DNA from: Saccharopolyspora erythraea
Lineage (GTDB): Bacteria; Actinomycetota; Actinomycetes; Mycobacteriales; Pseudonocardiaceae
Direction of reading: 5' to 3'
DNA length: 64,000 nt
Assembly (NCBI RefSeq): GCF_018141105.1
Contig: NZ_CP054839.1
Coordinates: 4,402,001-4,466,000 of the forward strand
Shown one piece after another: positions 18,390-26,552 of this stretch (position 1 is the first letter of the stretch; every line of letters begins with the position of its first letter). Position numbers and translations under genes: made by a program. The notes beneath the pieces were generated by a model that had not been told where the DNA came from, made no database searches, and worked only from the letters and a program-made list of their open reading frames with translations.

Positions 18390-19775
18390 CTACGCGCGGG
18401 CCCGCGCGATCGCCTCGGCGACGCGCTCCACGTCCTGCTCGGTCGTGCGCCAGTTGCTGAACGCCGCCCGCAGCGCCGGTACTCCCTTGTAGACGGTCGG
18501 GGTGAGGAAGAGCTCGCCGGTCTCGGCGAGTGCGCGCGCCAGCGCGGCGACCGCGGCCTCGGTCGGGTCGTCCTCCAGCGTGAAGCACACGACGTTGAAG
18601 CGCACCGGTGCGAGCAGCCGCAGTCCCGGTAGCGCGGCGATGCGCTCGCCGAGGAAGCGGGCCAGCCCGGCGGTGCGCTCGACGATCTCCCGGTGGCCCA
18701 CGTTCCCGTAGGCGGTGAGCGCGAACCACGTGGGCAGTGCCCGCAACCGGCGCGAGCTCTCCGGCGTCAGATGCACGAAGTCGGGGTTCTCGCCGGGAAG
18801 ACCGAGGTATGCCGCGGAGTTCTGGAAGATGCGGACCTGCAGGTCCGGTCGCGTGCTGAACTGCACGGCGCTGTCGTAGGGCACGTTGAGCCACTTGTGC
18901 AGGTCCACGCACACCGAGTCGGCTTCGGCGATGCCGTCGACGAGGTGGGCGTGGGCAGGGGAGAGCGCCGCGAAGGCACCGAAGGCGCCGTCGACGTGCA
19001 GCCAGAACGGGAAGCGCTCGCGCAGCTCGGCGATCGCGCGCAGGTCGTCGAAGTCGACGCTGTTGACGGTGCCCGCGTTGGCCACCACGATCGCGGGCCG
19101 TCCACCGAGGTCGGCCAGCGCGGCCGCGAGCCGCTCGACGTCGACGGCCTCGCGGTCGGGCAGCGTGGGCACCAGGTGGACCGCACCGCGGCCGAGCCCG
19201 AGCATCGAGAGTGCCTTGTAGATCGTGGAGTGCGGACTGCCGGAGAGCACCGGGACGTCGCCGAGCGCCGCGGCACCGGACTCTGCGGGGGAGACGCCGA
19301 TGCGCTCGCCCACCCATTCGCGGGCGATGGCCAGTCCGGTGAAGTTGGACATGGTCGCACCGCTGACGAACGTGCCCCGGTGGTGGGTGCCGAGACCGAA
19401 CAGCTCGCCCAGCCACCGCACCGTCTCGCGTTCGAGTTCCGCGGCCGACGAGTCCTGCGCGCTCACGGCGTTCTGGTCGTAGGTGCCGGTGAGCCAGTCG
19501 CCCACGAGAGCTGCGGGCGTGGTTCCACCGGTGACGAATCCGAGGTAGCGGGGTCCGGCGCTGCCGGAGAACCCCGGCTCCCAGCGCTGGTGGAAGCGCG
19601 CCGCGGCGCCTTGGGCGCCGATTCCCTCGACCGGCAGCGCCGCGGGCTCCGGAGTGGTGGGCGAGACGCCGACCGGCCGGGTCGGCAGTCCGGCCAGCGC
19701 GCGGACGGCCCGGTCGCGGGCGTCGGACAGCAGTTCGGGGAAACGTTCGAGGTCGGCGGCGAGGATCGGGTCCAA
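18390..19775 (-). CDS. Pyridoxal-dependent decarboxylase family protein
   Basis: Fold-type I PLP enzyme of 461 residues in the group II decarboxylase family (aromatic amino acid / glutamate / diaminobutyrate decarboxylases). The PLP lysine is in VDLHKWLNVPYD, with FWLHVDGAFGAF supplying the Asp that contacts the pyridine nitrogen, and SGATMSNFTGLAIAR binding phosphate. The substrate cannot be read from the sequence. Upstream on the same strand lies the AcnR-like regulator, 118 bp away, with an inverted repeat between. It is not EgtE: the motifs are not those of a class V C-S lyase. Confidence 0.88.
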   Translation of the reverse strand: MDPILAADLERFPELLSDARDRAVRALAGLPTRPVGVSPTTPEPAALPVEGIGAQGAAARFHQRWEPGFSGSAGPRYLGFVTGGTTPAALVGDWLTGTYDQNAVSAQDSSAAELERETVRWLGELFGLGTHHRGTFVSGATMSNFTGLAIAREWVGERIGVSPAESGAAALGDVPVLSGSPHSTIYKALSMLGLGRGAVHLVPTLPDREAVDVERLAAALADLGGRPAIVVANAGTVNSVDFDDLRAIAELRERFPFWLHVDGAFGAFAALSPAHAHLVDGIAEADSVCVDLHKWLNVPYDSAVQFSTRPDLQVRIFQNSAAYLGLPGENPDFVHLTPESSRRLRALPTWFALTAYGNVGHREIVERTAGLARFLGERIAALPGLRLLAPVRFNVVCFTLEDDPTEAAVAALARALAETGELFLTPTVYKGVPALRAAFSNWRTTEQDVERVAEAIARARA

Positions 19776-19840
19776 CGTGGTGCTCCAGTCGGTGGGCGGG
19801 CGGCGGATCCGACCCTAGACCGGCGCGGTGCGGACGGCGC

Positions 19841-19864
19841 GGTCCAATCCGCGCACTCTGGACC
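19841..19864. promoter_or_regulatory. Spaced inverted repeat GGTCCA-n12-TGGACC
   Basis: Six-base arms 12 bases apart, about 66-89 bases upstream of the PLP decarboxylase start. Candidate operator; the arms are short, so chance is possible. Confidence 0.25.
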
Positions 19865-19893
19865 GGTCCGCTGAGGACTCCGACGGCGCGCCG

Positions 19894-20484
19894 CTACAGC
19901 CCGCGGTGGCGGCGCACGCTCTCCTCGACCACGTCCAGCACCGGCCCGAGGTCGTCGGCGGGCAGCCCCATCGCCAGGTGCGAGACGAGTCCTTCGAGGA
20001 CCAGTTCGAGATAGGCGGTCAGCACGTCGACGTCGACGTCGTCGCGCAGGTTGCCCGCGTCGCGCTGCCACTGCAGGCGCGCCCTGGTCGCGGCGGTCAG
20101 CTGTTCGGAGCGCTGCGCCCACCGCTGCCGGAAGTCGGTGTCGGTGCGCAGCCGGCGCGAGACCTCCAGGCGGGTGCCGAGCCAGTCCGCGCCGGGCGTG
20201 CTCGTGCCGTCGCGCGGCTCGTCGAGCAGGTTGCGCATGACCTGCACCAGACCCTGCTCGGCGACGACGTCGGCCATCCGCCCGGCGTCGTCCTCGGCCA
20301 GGGCCAAAAACAGCGACTCCTTGTCCTTGAAGTGGTGGAAGATCGCCCCGCGCGACAGGCCGGTGGCCTCCTCCAGCCTGCGGACGGTCGCTCCCTCGTA
20401 GCCGTGGCGCGCGAAGCAGGACCGGGAGCCGTCGAGAATCTGACGGCGCCTGGCATCGAGGTGATCCTGACTGACCCGGGGCAT
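19894..20484 (-). CDS. acnR: TetR family regulator, AcnR-like
   Basis: Repressor of 196 residues. The N-terminal helix-turn-helix (about 10-55) reads MPRVSQDHLDARRRQILDG and ATVRRLEEATGLSRGAIFHHFKDK, strikingly like corynebacterial and mycobacterial AcnR, which represses aconitase; the similarity continues through WLGTRLEVSRRLR and RDDVDVDVLTAYLELVLEG. Start ATG 20484 is where AcnR proteins begin; a GTG or ATG further up has no family support. In related genomes acnR is next to acn; here acn lies 16 kb away but has a perfect AcnR-type box. The gene is divergent from egtA. Confidence 0.82.
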   Translation of the reverse strand: MPRVSQDHLDARRRQILDGSRSCFARHGYEGATVRRLEEATGLSRGAIFHHFKDKESLFLALAEDDAGRMADVVAEQGLVQVMRNLLDEPRDGTSTPGADWLGTRLEVSRRLRTDTDFRQRWAQRSEQLTAATRARLQWQRDAGNLRDDVDVDVLTAYLELVLEGLVSHLAMGLPADDLGPVLDVVEESVRRHRGL

Positions 20485-20522
20485 GAGCCGATCGTGGCAG
20501 GCGGTGCCCGCTGATTGCAATC

Positions 20523-20532
20523 CGTACGTACG
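20523..20532. promoter_or_regulatory. Palindrome CGTACGTACG between acnR and egtA
   Basis: Perfect 10-bp palindrome 39-48 bases upstream of the acnR start and 118-127 bases before egtA. TetR repressors often bind such a site in their own divergent promoter region. It does not fit the AcnR consensus well. Confidence 0.4.
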
Positions 20533-20649
20533 TTTTGCGGCGGCGTGTCCCGCGAGATGTCATTAGCAAATCCGTCTCGCCAGTACAAGGGGTGCGAGCG
20601 CGGCGGCAGGGCAGTAGCTTCGAAAGTCCAGCCCACACAGGTGGTGATC

Positions 20650-21882
20650 ATGGTGACCCTGTCGATCGACCCCAGCGCCGCCGATTTCCCCACGTCCCGC
20701 CTCCGCACCCGCGCGGAGGCGGAGGCCTACGTGGCGACGGTGTGCTTCAAGACCGGACCTCCCAGGCTGCACGGCATCGAGCTCGAATGGACCGTGCACC
20801 ACGACGACGACCCCAGCAGACCGCTAGAGCCCGAGGTGCTGATCTCCGCCCTCGGCCCGCACTCCCCTCCCTCCCTGGTCCCCGGCAGCCCGCACCGACC
20901 GCTGCCGAACGGGTCCTCGCTCACCGTCGAACCCGGTGGCCAGGTCGAGGTCTCCAGTCTTCCCTCGCCCTCCGTGCGTTCCCTGTTCGACGTGGTCGCC
21001 GCCGACGCCGACCACCTCCGGCGGCTGCTGCGGCGCAGCGGCCTGTCCCTGGGGGAGCAGGGCACGGACCCGTGGCGGCACCCCCGGCGGGTGCTCGAGG
21101 TCCCCCGCTACGCGGCGATGGAGAGCGCGTTCGACCGCATCGGCATCGACGGCAGGCTGATGATGTGCAGCACGGCCGGGGTGCAGGTGTGCCTCGACGC
21201 GGGTGAACCGCACCGGGTGGCCCCGCGCTGGGCCGCGCTGCACGCGCTGGGCCCGGTGATGCTCGCGACCTTCGCCAACTCCCCGAAGCTCTTCGGCCAC
21301 GACACCGGCTGGCTGTCGACCAGGACCCGCGCGGTGCTCCGGACCGACCCGCCGCGCACCAGGCCCGGCCCGGTGAGCCCCGACCCGGCGATGGGCTGGG
21401 CGCGGCGGATGCTCGACACCGCGCTGGTGTGCCTGCGCCGCGACGGCGCGGACTGGACGGTCCCCGGCGGCATCAGCTTCGCCGAGTGGATCAGCGGCGC
21501 CCTGGCGCGCCCGCCGACCATGGACGACCTCGACTACCACATGACCACGGTGTTCCCCCCGGTGCGCCCGCGCGGCTACCTGGAGGTGCGCTACCTCGAC
21601 GCGCAGCCGGGCGACGACTGGATGCTGCCCGCTGCCGCGCTGATCGCCCTGTTCGATGCGGAGTCCACGGTCGACGAGGTGCTGCGCCTGACGGCCCGGA
21701 CCGCGGGCCGCTGGATGCACGCGGCCCGGCACGGCCTGGCCGACCCGGTGCTGGCGAGCACCGCCGAGGCGGTATTCGGGCTGGCCCTGCGCCGGATGGA
21801 CCACGTCGACTGCCCGCCGGACCTGCCCGGCCGGCTCTCGGCGCACGTGGCGCGGCGGATCGCAGGCAACCGCAGGCCTTGA
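20650..21882 (+). CDS. egtA: Ergothioneine biosynthesis glutamate-cysteine ligase EgtA
   Basis: Gamma-glutamylcysteine synthetase of the GCS2 family, 410 residues, supplying the thiol donor for EgtB. Segments such as GIELEWTVHH, LTVEPGGQVEVSS, MCSTAGVQVCLDAG and PRGYLEVRYLDAQPGDDW, the last two typical of EgtA, define it. ATG at 20650 (MVTLSIDPS) is chosen, with AGGTGG about 7 bases upstream; the frame is open further up but through the divergent regulatory region. First gene of egtABCD, with 17 bp to egtB. Since actinomycetes use mycothiol, this ligase is for ergothioneine rather than glutathione. Confidence 0.93.
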   Translation: MVTLSIDPSAADFPTSRLRTRAEAEAYVATVCFKTGPPRLHGIELEWTVHHDDDPSRPLEPEVLISALGPHSPPSLVPGSPHRPLPNGSSLTVEPGGQVEVSSLPSPSVRSLFDVVAADADHLRRLLRRSGLSLGEQGTDPWRHPRRVLEVPRYAAMESAFDRIGIDGRLMMCSTAGVQVCLDAGEPHRVAPRWAALHALGPVMLATFANSPKLFGHDTGWLSTRTRAVLRTDPPRTRPGPVSPDPAMGWARRMLDTALVCLRRDGADWTVPGGISFAEWISGALARPPTMDDLDYHMTTVFPPVRPRGYLEVRYLDAQPGDDWMLPAAALIALFDAESTVDEVLRLTARTAGRWMHAARHGLADPVLASTAEAVFGLALRRMDHVDCPPDLPGRLSAHVARRIAGNRRP

Positions 21883-21899
21883 TGCTGGAGGTATGACCA

Positions 21900-23243
21900 G
21901 TGCAGACGAGGAACAACCCCGCCGAGATGGGCGTGGAGCAGTTGCGGGCGCACGTGGCAGGCGAACTGGCCCGCACCAGGCGGCGCAGTGCCGTCCTGAC
22001 CGACTCGGTTGACGACGAGGACCTGATCAAGCAGCACTCACCGCTGATGTCGCCGCTGGTGTGGGACCTGGCGCACGTGGGCAGCCAGGAGGAGCTGTGG
22101 CTGGTGCGCGACGTCGGCGGCGCGCCCGCCATCCGGCCCGACATCGACGACCTCTACGACGCGTTCAAGCACTGCCGCAAGGACCGGCCGGAGCTGCCGC
22201 TGCTCGGCCCGGCCGAGGCCCGGGAGTACGTCGGCACGGTGCGGGACAAGGTCTTCGACCTGCTCGACCGGGTGCGGCTGGACGGCAGGCGGCTGGTCGA
22301 CCAGGCGTTCGCCTTCGGCATGATCGTGCAGCACGAGCAGCAGCACGACGAGACCATGCTGGCCACCCACCAGCTGCGCACCGGCGCGCCGGTGCTGACC
22401 GCCGACCCGCCGCCGGTCGCCGCTGACGCCGAGTCGCTGCCACCGGAGGTGCTGGTCCCCGGCGGGCCGTTCCTGATGGGCACCTCGACCGAGCCGTGGG
22501 CGCTGGACAACGAGCGGCCCGCGCACCAGGTCGAGGTCGACGCCTTCTTCATCGACACCACCCCGGTGTCCAACGGCGATTTCCTGCACTTCATCGACGA
22601 CGGGGGCTACGACCGCGCGGAGCTGTGGTCGTCGGAGGGCTGGGCCTACCGCTGCCGCGCCGAGCTGCGCGCGCCGCGGTTCTGGGAGCGTGACGGCGAC
22701 CGGTGGCTGCGCCGCAGGTTCGGCCACGTGGAGCCGGTGCCCGCGCGCGAACCCGTCGTGCACGTCAGCTTCCACGAGGCGCAGGCGTACGCGACCTGGG
22801 CGGGCAAGCGGCTGCCGACCGAGCAGGAGTGGGAGAAGGCCGCCCGCTTCGACCCGCGCAGCGGGCGGTCGCGCCGCTACCCGTGGGGCGACGACGAGCC
22901 GTCGCCCGAGCACGCCAACCTCGGTCAGCGCCACCTGCAGCCGGCCGCGCTCGGCGCCTACCCGGCGGGTGCGGCGCCGTGCGGTGCGCGGCAGCTGATC
23001 GGCGACGTGTGGGAGTGGACGGCGACGGATTTCCTGCCGTACCCGGGTTTCTCGGCGTTCCCGTACCGGGAGTACTCGGAGGTCTTCTTCGGGCCGGACT
23101 ACAAGGTCCTGCGCGGCGGCTCGTTCGGCACCGACGCGGCCGCCTGCCGGGGCACGTTCCGCAACTGGGACTACCCGATCCGGCGGCAGATCTTCGCGGG
23201 CTTCCGCTGCGCGCGGACGCCGCGCGCGGGCGAAACCCGGTGA
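21900..23243 (+). CDS. egtB: Ergothioneine sulfoxide synthase EgtB
   Basis: Non-haem iron enzyme of 447 residues that joins gamma-glutamylcysteine (or cysteine) to hercynine with O2. The N-terminal DinB-like domain carries the three-histidine iron site: His59 in WDLAHVG, and His145 and His149 in QHEQQHDETM. The C-terminal formylglycine-generating-enzyme-like domain follows (about 180-440), with GGPFLMGTS, KRLPTEQEWEKAAR, GDVWEWTATDF and LRGGSFGT. GTG at 21900 has GGAGG 9 bases upstream. It sits between egtA and egtC with gaps of 17 and 10 bp, clearly one operon. Confidence 0.95.
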   Translation: MQTRNNPAEMGVEQLRAHVAGELARTRRRSAVLTDSVDDEDLIKQHSPLMSPLVWDLAHVGSQEELWLVRDVGGAPAIRPDIDDLYDAFKHCRKDRPELPLLGPAEAREYVGTVRDKVFDLLDRVRLDGRRLVDQAFAFGMIVQHEQQHDETMLATHQLRTGAPVLTADPPPVAADAESLPPEVLVPGGPFLMGTSTEPWALDNERPAHQVEVDAFFIDTTPVSNGDFLHFIDDGGYDRAELWSSEGWAYRCRAELRAPRFWERDGDRWLRRRFGHVEPVPAREPVVHVSFHEAQAYATWAGKRLPTEQEWEKAARFDPRSGRSRRYPWGDDEPSPEHANLGQRHLQPAALGAYPAGAAPCGARQLIGDVWEWTATDFLPYPGFSAFPYREYSEVFFGPDYKVLRGGSFGTDAAACRGTFRNWDYPIRRQIFAGFRCARTPRAGETR

Positions 23244-23253
23244 GGCGGTCAGC

Positions 23254-24012
23254 ATGTGCCGCCACATCGGATACCTGGGCCCGCCTGTCTCGCTCGACGC
23301 GCTGCTGCTGAGCCCGGAGCACTCGCTGCTGGAGCAGAGCTGGGCACCACGCGACATGCGCTCCGGCGGGACGATCAACGTCGACGGCTTCGGCGTGGGC
23401 TGGTACCGGGACACCGCCCCGGAACCGGCCCGCTACCGCACCGCGCGACCACTGTGGACCGACACCTCGTTCACCGAGCTCGCGGGCGAGGTCAGCAGCG
23501 GGGCGGTGCTGGCCGCGGTGCGCTCGGCCACCGTCGGCATGCCCGTGGTGGACACCGCGTGCGCGCCGTTCACCGGTGACCGCTGGCTGTTCAGCCACAA
23601 CGGACGGGTCGACGGCTGGCCGGACACCCTGGCCAAGCCGGCCGCCGAGCTCGACGTCGTCGACCTGATGACGCTGGACGCCCCCACCGACTCGGCCGTG
23701 CTGTGGGCGCTGCTGCGGCAACGCCTGCGCCGCGGGCACGAGCCGGAGGAGGCCGTCGCGCGGCTGATGGGGGAAGTCCTCGCCGAGTCCCCGGGCTCGC
23801 GGATGAACCTGCTGCTCACCGACGGCACCGCGCTGATCGCCACCACCTGGTGGCATTCGCTGTGGGTGCGGGAGGCCGGGGAGTCGGTCACGCTGTCCTC
23901 CGAGCCGTTCGGGCCCCAGCAGGACTGGACGGAGGTTCCGGACCGCAGCCTGGTCGTCGCCGACACCACCGGTGCCCGCGTGATCCCGTTATCCGAGCTC
24001 GACGTCTGCTGA
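23254..24012 (+). CDS. egtC: Gamma-glutamyl hercynylcysteine sulfoxide hydrolase EgtC
   Basis: Class II glutamine-amidotransferase-like amidohydrolase of 252 residues that removes the gamma-glutamyl group. The catalytic N-terminal cysteine follows the start (MCRHIGYLG); NVDGFGVGWY and FSHNGRVDGW are the expected substrate-binding motifs. Ribosome site GAGGCGG lies about 5 bases before ATG. A rare TTA leucine codon is present at codon 246 (23989-23991), seven codons before the stop. Unusual in such GC-rich DNA, it would make full translation depend on the TTA-reading tRNA. Followed by egtD after 106 bp. Confidence 0.93.
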   Translation: MCRHIGYLGPPVSLDALLLSPEHSLLEQSWAPRDMRSGGTINVDGFGVGWYRDTAPEPARYRTARPLWTDTSFTELAGEVSSGAVLAAVRSATVGMPVVDTACAPFTGDRWLFSHNGRVDGWPDTLAKPAAELDVVDLMTLDAPTDSAVLWALLRQRLRRGHEPEEAVARLMGEVLAESPGSRMNLLLTDGTALIATTWWHSLWVREAGESVTLSSEPFGPQQDWTEVPDRSLVVADTTGARVIPLSELDVC

Positions 24013-24118
24013 GCACCGCGGCGGGCAACCACCGCCCGCCGCCTTCGACGACATCCCGCCCGCGGGGGAGACGCGGGTGCGCCACGGACGGCGCCACCGT
24101 CCAGATTGGAGTTCCGCG

Positions 24119-25090
24119 ATGAGCGAGCCCGAACTGACCGTCCACTTCACCGAGGCCGACGCCGCCCGCCAGCTGCGGGCCGACGCCCGCGCAGGGCTCA
24201 CCGACAGCCCGAAGTGGTTGTCCCCGAAGTGGTTCTACGACGCCGAGGGCAGCGAGCTGTTCGAGCGGATCACCGAGCTGCCGGAGTACTACCAGACCAG
24301 GGCCGAGCAGGAGATCCTGCGCCGCCACGCGGTGGAGATCGCGGAGCTGACCGGTGCCGCCACCCTGGTCGAGCTCGGTTCGGGGTCCTCGGAGAAGACC
24401 CGGTTGCTGCTCGAGGCGTTGCGCAAGACCGAAACGCTGCGCGAGTTCGTCCCGCTGGACGTCTCCGAGTCCGCGCTGCGCGCGGCGGCGACCGCGATCG
24501 CCATCGACCACCCGGAGCTGACGGTGCGCGGCGTCGTCGGCGACTTCACCACCGAGCTCGCCGCGTTGCGGGCGGGCACCGGCAGGATGGTCGCGTTCCT
24601 GGGCGGCACCATAGGCAACCTGCTGCCCTCGGAGCGGGCCGAGTTCCTCGCCGCGGTGCGCGCGGCGCTGCGGCCGGGGGAGTGGCTGCTGCTCGGCACG
24701 GACCTGGTCAAGGACCCGCAACGCGTCGTGCGCGCCTACGACGACGCGCGGGGCGTCACCGCCGAGTTCAACCGCAACGTGCTGCGGGTGCTCAACCGGG
24801 AGCTGCGGGCCGACTTCGTCCCGGAGGACTTCGCCCACGTCGCACTCTGGAACGCCGAGCAGGAGTGGATCGAGATGCGGCTGCGGGCCACCCGCGAGAT
24901 GCGGGTCCGCGTCGCCGAGCTGAACCTGGATGTGGACTTCACCGAAGGCGAGGACCTGCGGACCGAGGTCTCGGCGAAGTTCCGCCGGGAGCGGGTCGGC
25001 GACGAGCTGGAGGTGGCGGGCTTCGGCCTGCACCGCTGGTGGACCGACGACGCGGGCGACTTCGGACTGTCGCTGGCGGTCGCGAGATGA
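24119..25090 (+). CDS. egtD: L-histidine N-alpha-methyltransferase EgtD
   Basis: SAM-dependent enzyme of 323 residues that trimethylates histidine to hercynine, the first committed step of ergothioneine synthesis. Motifs: SPKWFYDAEGSELFERIT at the N-terminus, LVELGSGSSEKTRLLL for SAM binding, FLGGTIGNL, and IEMRLRA. ATG at 24119 has GGAG 7 bases upstream. It follows egtC in the same direction, with a 106-bp gap that may hold an internal promoter. No egtE lies after it; the next gene is an unrelated oxidoreductase. Confidence 0.95.
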   Translation: MSEPELTVHFTEADAARQLRADARAGLTDSPKWLSPKWFYDAEGSELFERITELPEYYQTRAEQEILRRHAVEIAELTGAATLVELGSGSSEKTRLLLEALRKTETLREFVPLDVSESALRAAATAIAIDHPELTVRGVVGDFTTELAALRAGTGRMVAFLGGTIGNLLPSERAEFLAAVRAALRPGEWLLLGTDLVKDPQRVVRAYDDARGVTAEFNRNVLRVLNRELRADFVPEDFAHVALWNAEQEWIEMRLRATREMRVRVAELNLDVDFTEGEDLRTEVSAKFRRERVGDELEVAGFGLHRWWTDDAGDFGLSLAVAR

Positions 25091-25154
25091 CCCGGCGCGG
25101 CCGGCTCTGCCGGTGATCTTCTCAGCGGTCGCCTCCGCTGGGAGGATCGGCGGC

Positions 25155-25631
25155 GTGAATCCGTTGAGCAAGCTCGCGAAGTCCCTGGGCAAGCAGCAGT
25201 GGTTCGCCGACATGGGCAAGAGGCTGGTGCCGGCCGACCTCGCGGTGCAGAAGCGCACCGGCGGCCGGATCAGCCTGCTGCGCGCCGCCGGACTGCCCTA
25301 CCTGGTGCTGACCGCCACCGGGCGCAAGAGCGGGCAGCCCAGGTCGGTCCCGCTGCTCTACGCCCCGCACGGCGACGAGTTCGTCGTCGTCGGGTCGAAC
25401 TGGGGGCAGCGGCACCACCCGGCGTGGTCGGCGAACCTGCTGGCCAACCCGGACGCGACGGTGCAGGCGCGGGGGCGCGAGATCCGGGTCCGCGCCCGGC
25501 TGGTCACCGGTGACGAGCGGGAGCGCCTGTGGCGCGGCGTCATCACCGACACCTGGCCCGCCTACGACGAGTACGCCAAGCGGGCCGCGGACCGCGACAT
25601 CCGGGTCTTCGTGCTTTCCCGCACCGAATGA
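25155..25631 (+). CDS. Nitroreductase/deazaflavin-dependent oxidoreductase (Ddn-like family)
   Basis: Protein of 158 residues of the F420-dependent nitroreductase-like family. The split-barrel core shows LTATGRKSGQPRSVPLLY, DEFVVVGSNWGQRHHPAWSANLLANP and ATVQARGREIRVRAR, all hallmark segments. Relatives reduce quinones or nitro compounds with F420H2; the substrate here is unknown. GTG at 25155 has GGGAGG 9 bases upstream. It follows egtD by 64 bp on the same strand and may be cotranscribed, but a role in ergothioneine is not implied. Confidence 0.88.
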   Translation: MNPLSKLAKSLGKQQWFADMGKRLVPADLAVQKRTGGRISLLRAAGLPYLVLTATGRKSGQPRSVPLLYAPHGDEFVVVGSNWGQRHHPAWSANLLANPDATVQARGREIRVRARLVTGDERERLWRGVITDTWPAYDEYAKRAADRDIRVFVLSRTE

Positions 25632-25634
25632 GGT

Positions 25635-26504
25635 CTAGAGCCGTCCGTTGACACGCAGCAGCCGCAGCGAGTCAACGGTGACGCTGCCGCGCCACTCCGC
25701 CTGGGCGACCGGGGACCAGGAGAGGAAGTCGAAGTTCCAGCCGCCGTCGTCCTGCTGCGCCGCGGCGAGGCGGTCCAGGTGTGCGGCGACGACCGCGTCG
25801 TCGAACAGCTCGCGGGCGAGGGAGTCCGGACGGGGCGCGTAGTCCAGTGGTCCGTGCACCTCTCCCGCGGCATCGGGATCCAGGTCGACCAGGCCACCCT
25901 CCAGCAGCAGCGCCCCGACCGACCGGAAGGCCTTGTGCGCGCGCTCCACGTCGGGGACGTGCTGGAGGAACGCGAGCATGCCGAACATCTCGTAGGCGTT
26001 GACCTGGGGACCGGCGTTCTCCACGCGGGACCACATCAGGTCGGTGGCCCGGTCGAGCCACGGGTGCGTCGTCGCGCGTGAGTGCAGCACGCCCGCGATC
26101 TGGCCGGTGGACACCGGCGAGGCCGGCAGCCCGGGTTCGGGCATCCACCAGGGGGCGTGCGGCCAGCCCTCGATGCCGGGATCGACGAACGTGGCGCCGC
26201 CCTCCCCGGGTGCGTTGCGCTCCAGCCAGCCGCAGGCGCCCGCCACCAGCTCGGCGTCCCACGCGTCGGCTTCGTCGAGCGTCCGCAGGGCCATCGCGAT
26301 CGCGGCGGGCTGGGTGTGCGGGCAGCGGCCGTCGGGTTCGAGGGCGTGCCCGAAGCCGCAGTCGGAGTTGCGGTACGCGGCGACGGCGTCCCGGACGGCT
26401 CCGGCCGGCCCGTCCCGGAACAGGCGCTCGAAGCGCCTCCGGTCCAGGACCCGGGCCTGGGCACCGATGAACTTCTCCGCCGCCTCGATGTCAGGTTCGC
26501 GCAT
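25635..26504 (-). CDS. Hypothetical protein, probable alpha/alpha-toroid fold
   Basis: Not a gene I can name. It encodes 289 residues, soluble, rich in Trp, Asp and Ala. Repeated helix-pair-like units and QW-type endings (DDGGWNFDF, YRNSDCGFGHALEPDG, AWDAELVAGACGWLER) resemble terpene cyclase / prenyltransferase alpha-toroids, but the DxDD catalytic motif of squalene-hopene cyclases is absent. A carbohydrate- or lipid-binding toroid is possible. It converges with the oxidoreductase gene (3-bp gap) and follows the methyltransferase on its own strand by 48 bp. Confidence 0.75.
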   Translation of the reverse strand: MREPDIEAAEKFIGAQARVLDRRRFERLFRDGPAGAVRDAVAAYRNSDCGFGHALEPDGRCPHTQPAAIAMALRTLDEADAWDAELVAGACGWLERNAPGEGGATFVDPGIEGWPHAPWWMPEPGLPASPVSTGQIAGVLHSRATTHPWLDRATDLMWSRVENAGPQVNAYEMFGMLAFLQHVPDVERAHKAFRSVGALLLEGGLVDLDPDAAGEVHGPLDYAPRPDSLARELFDDAVVAAHLDRLAAAQQDDGGWNFDFLSWSPVAQAEWRGSVTVDSLRLLRVNGRL

Positions 26505-26552
26505 GCGCCCATTCGACCGCCTCGGTGCCCGCGGCGTATTGAACGAATCGGC

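Noticed and set aside
18390-19775. PLP enzyme as the missing EgtE
   Set aside because: The DLHKWLN lysine motif is that of group II decarboxylases, not of class V C-S lyases, and the gene is on the other strand.
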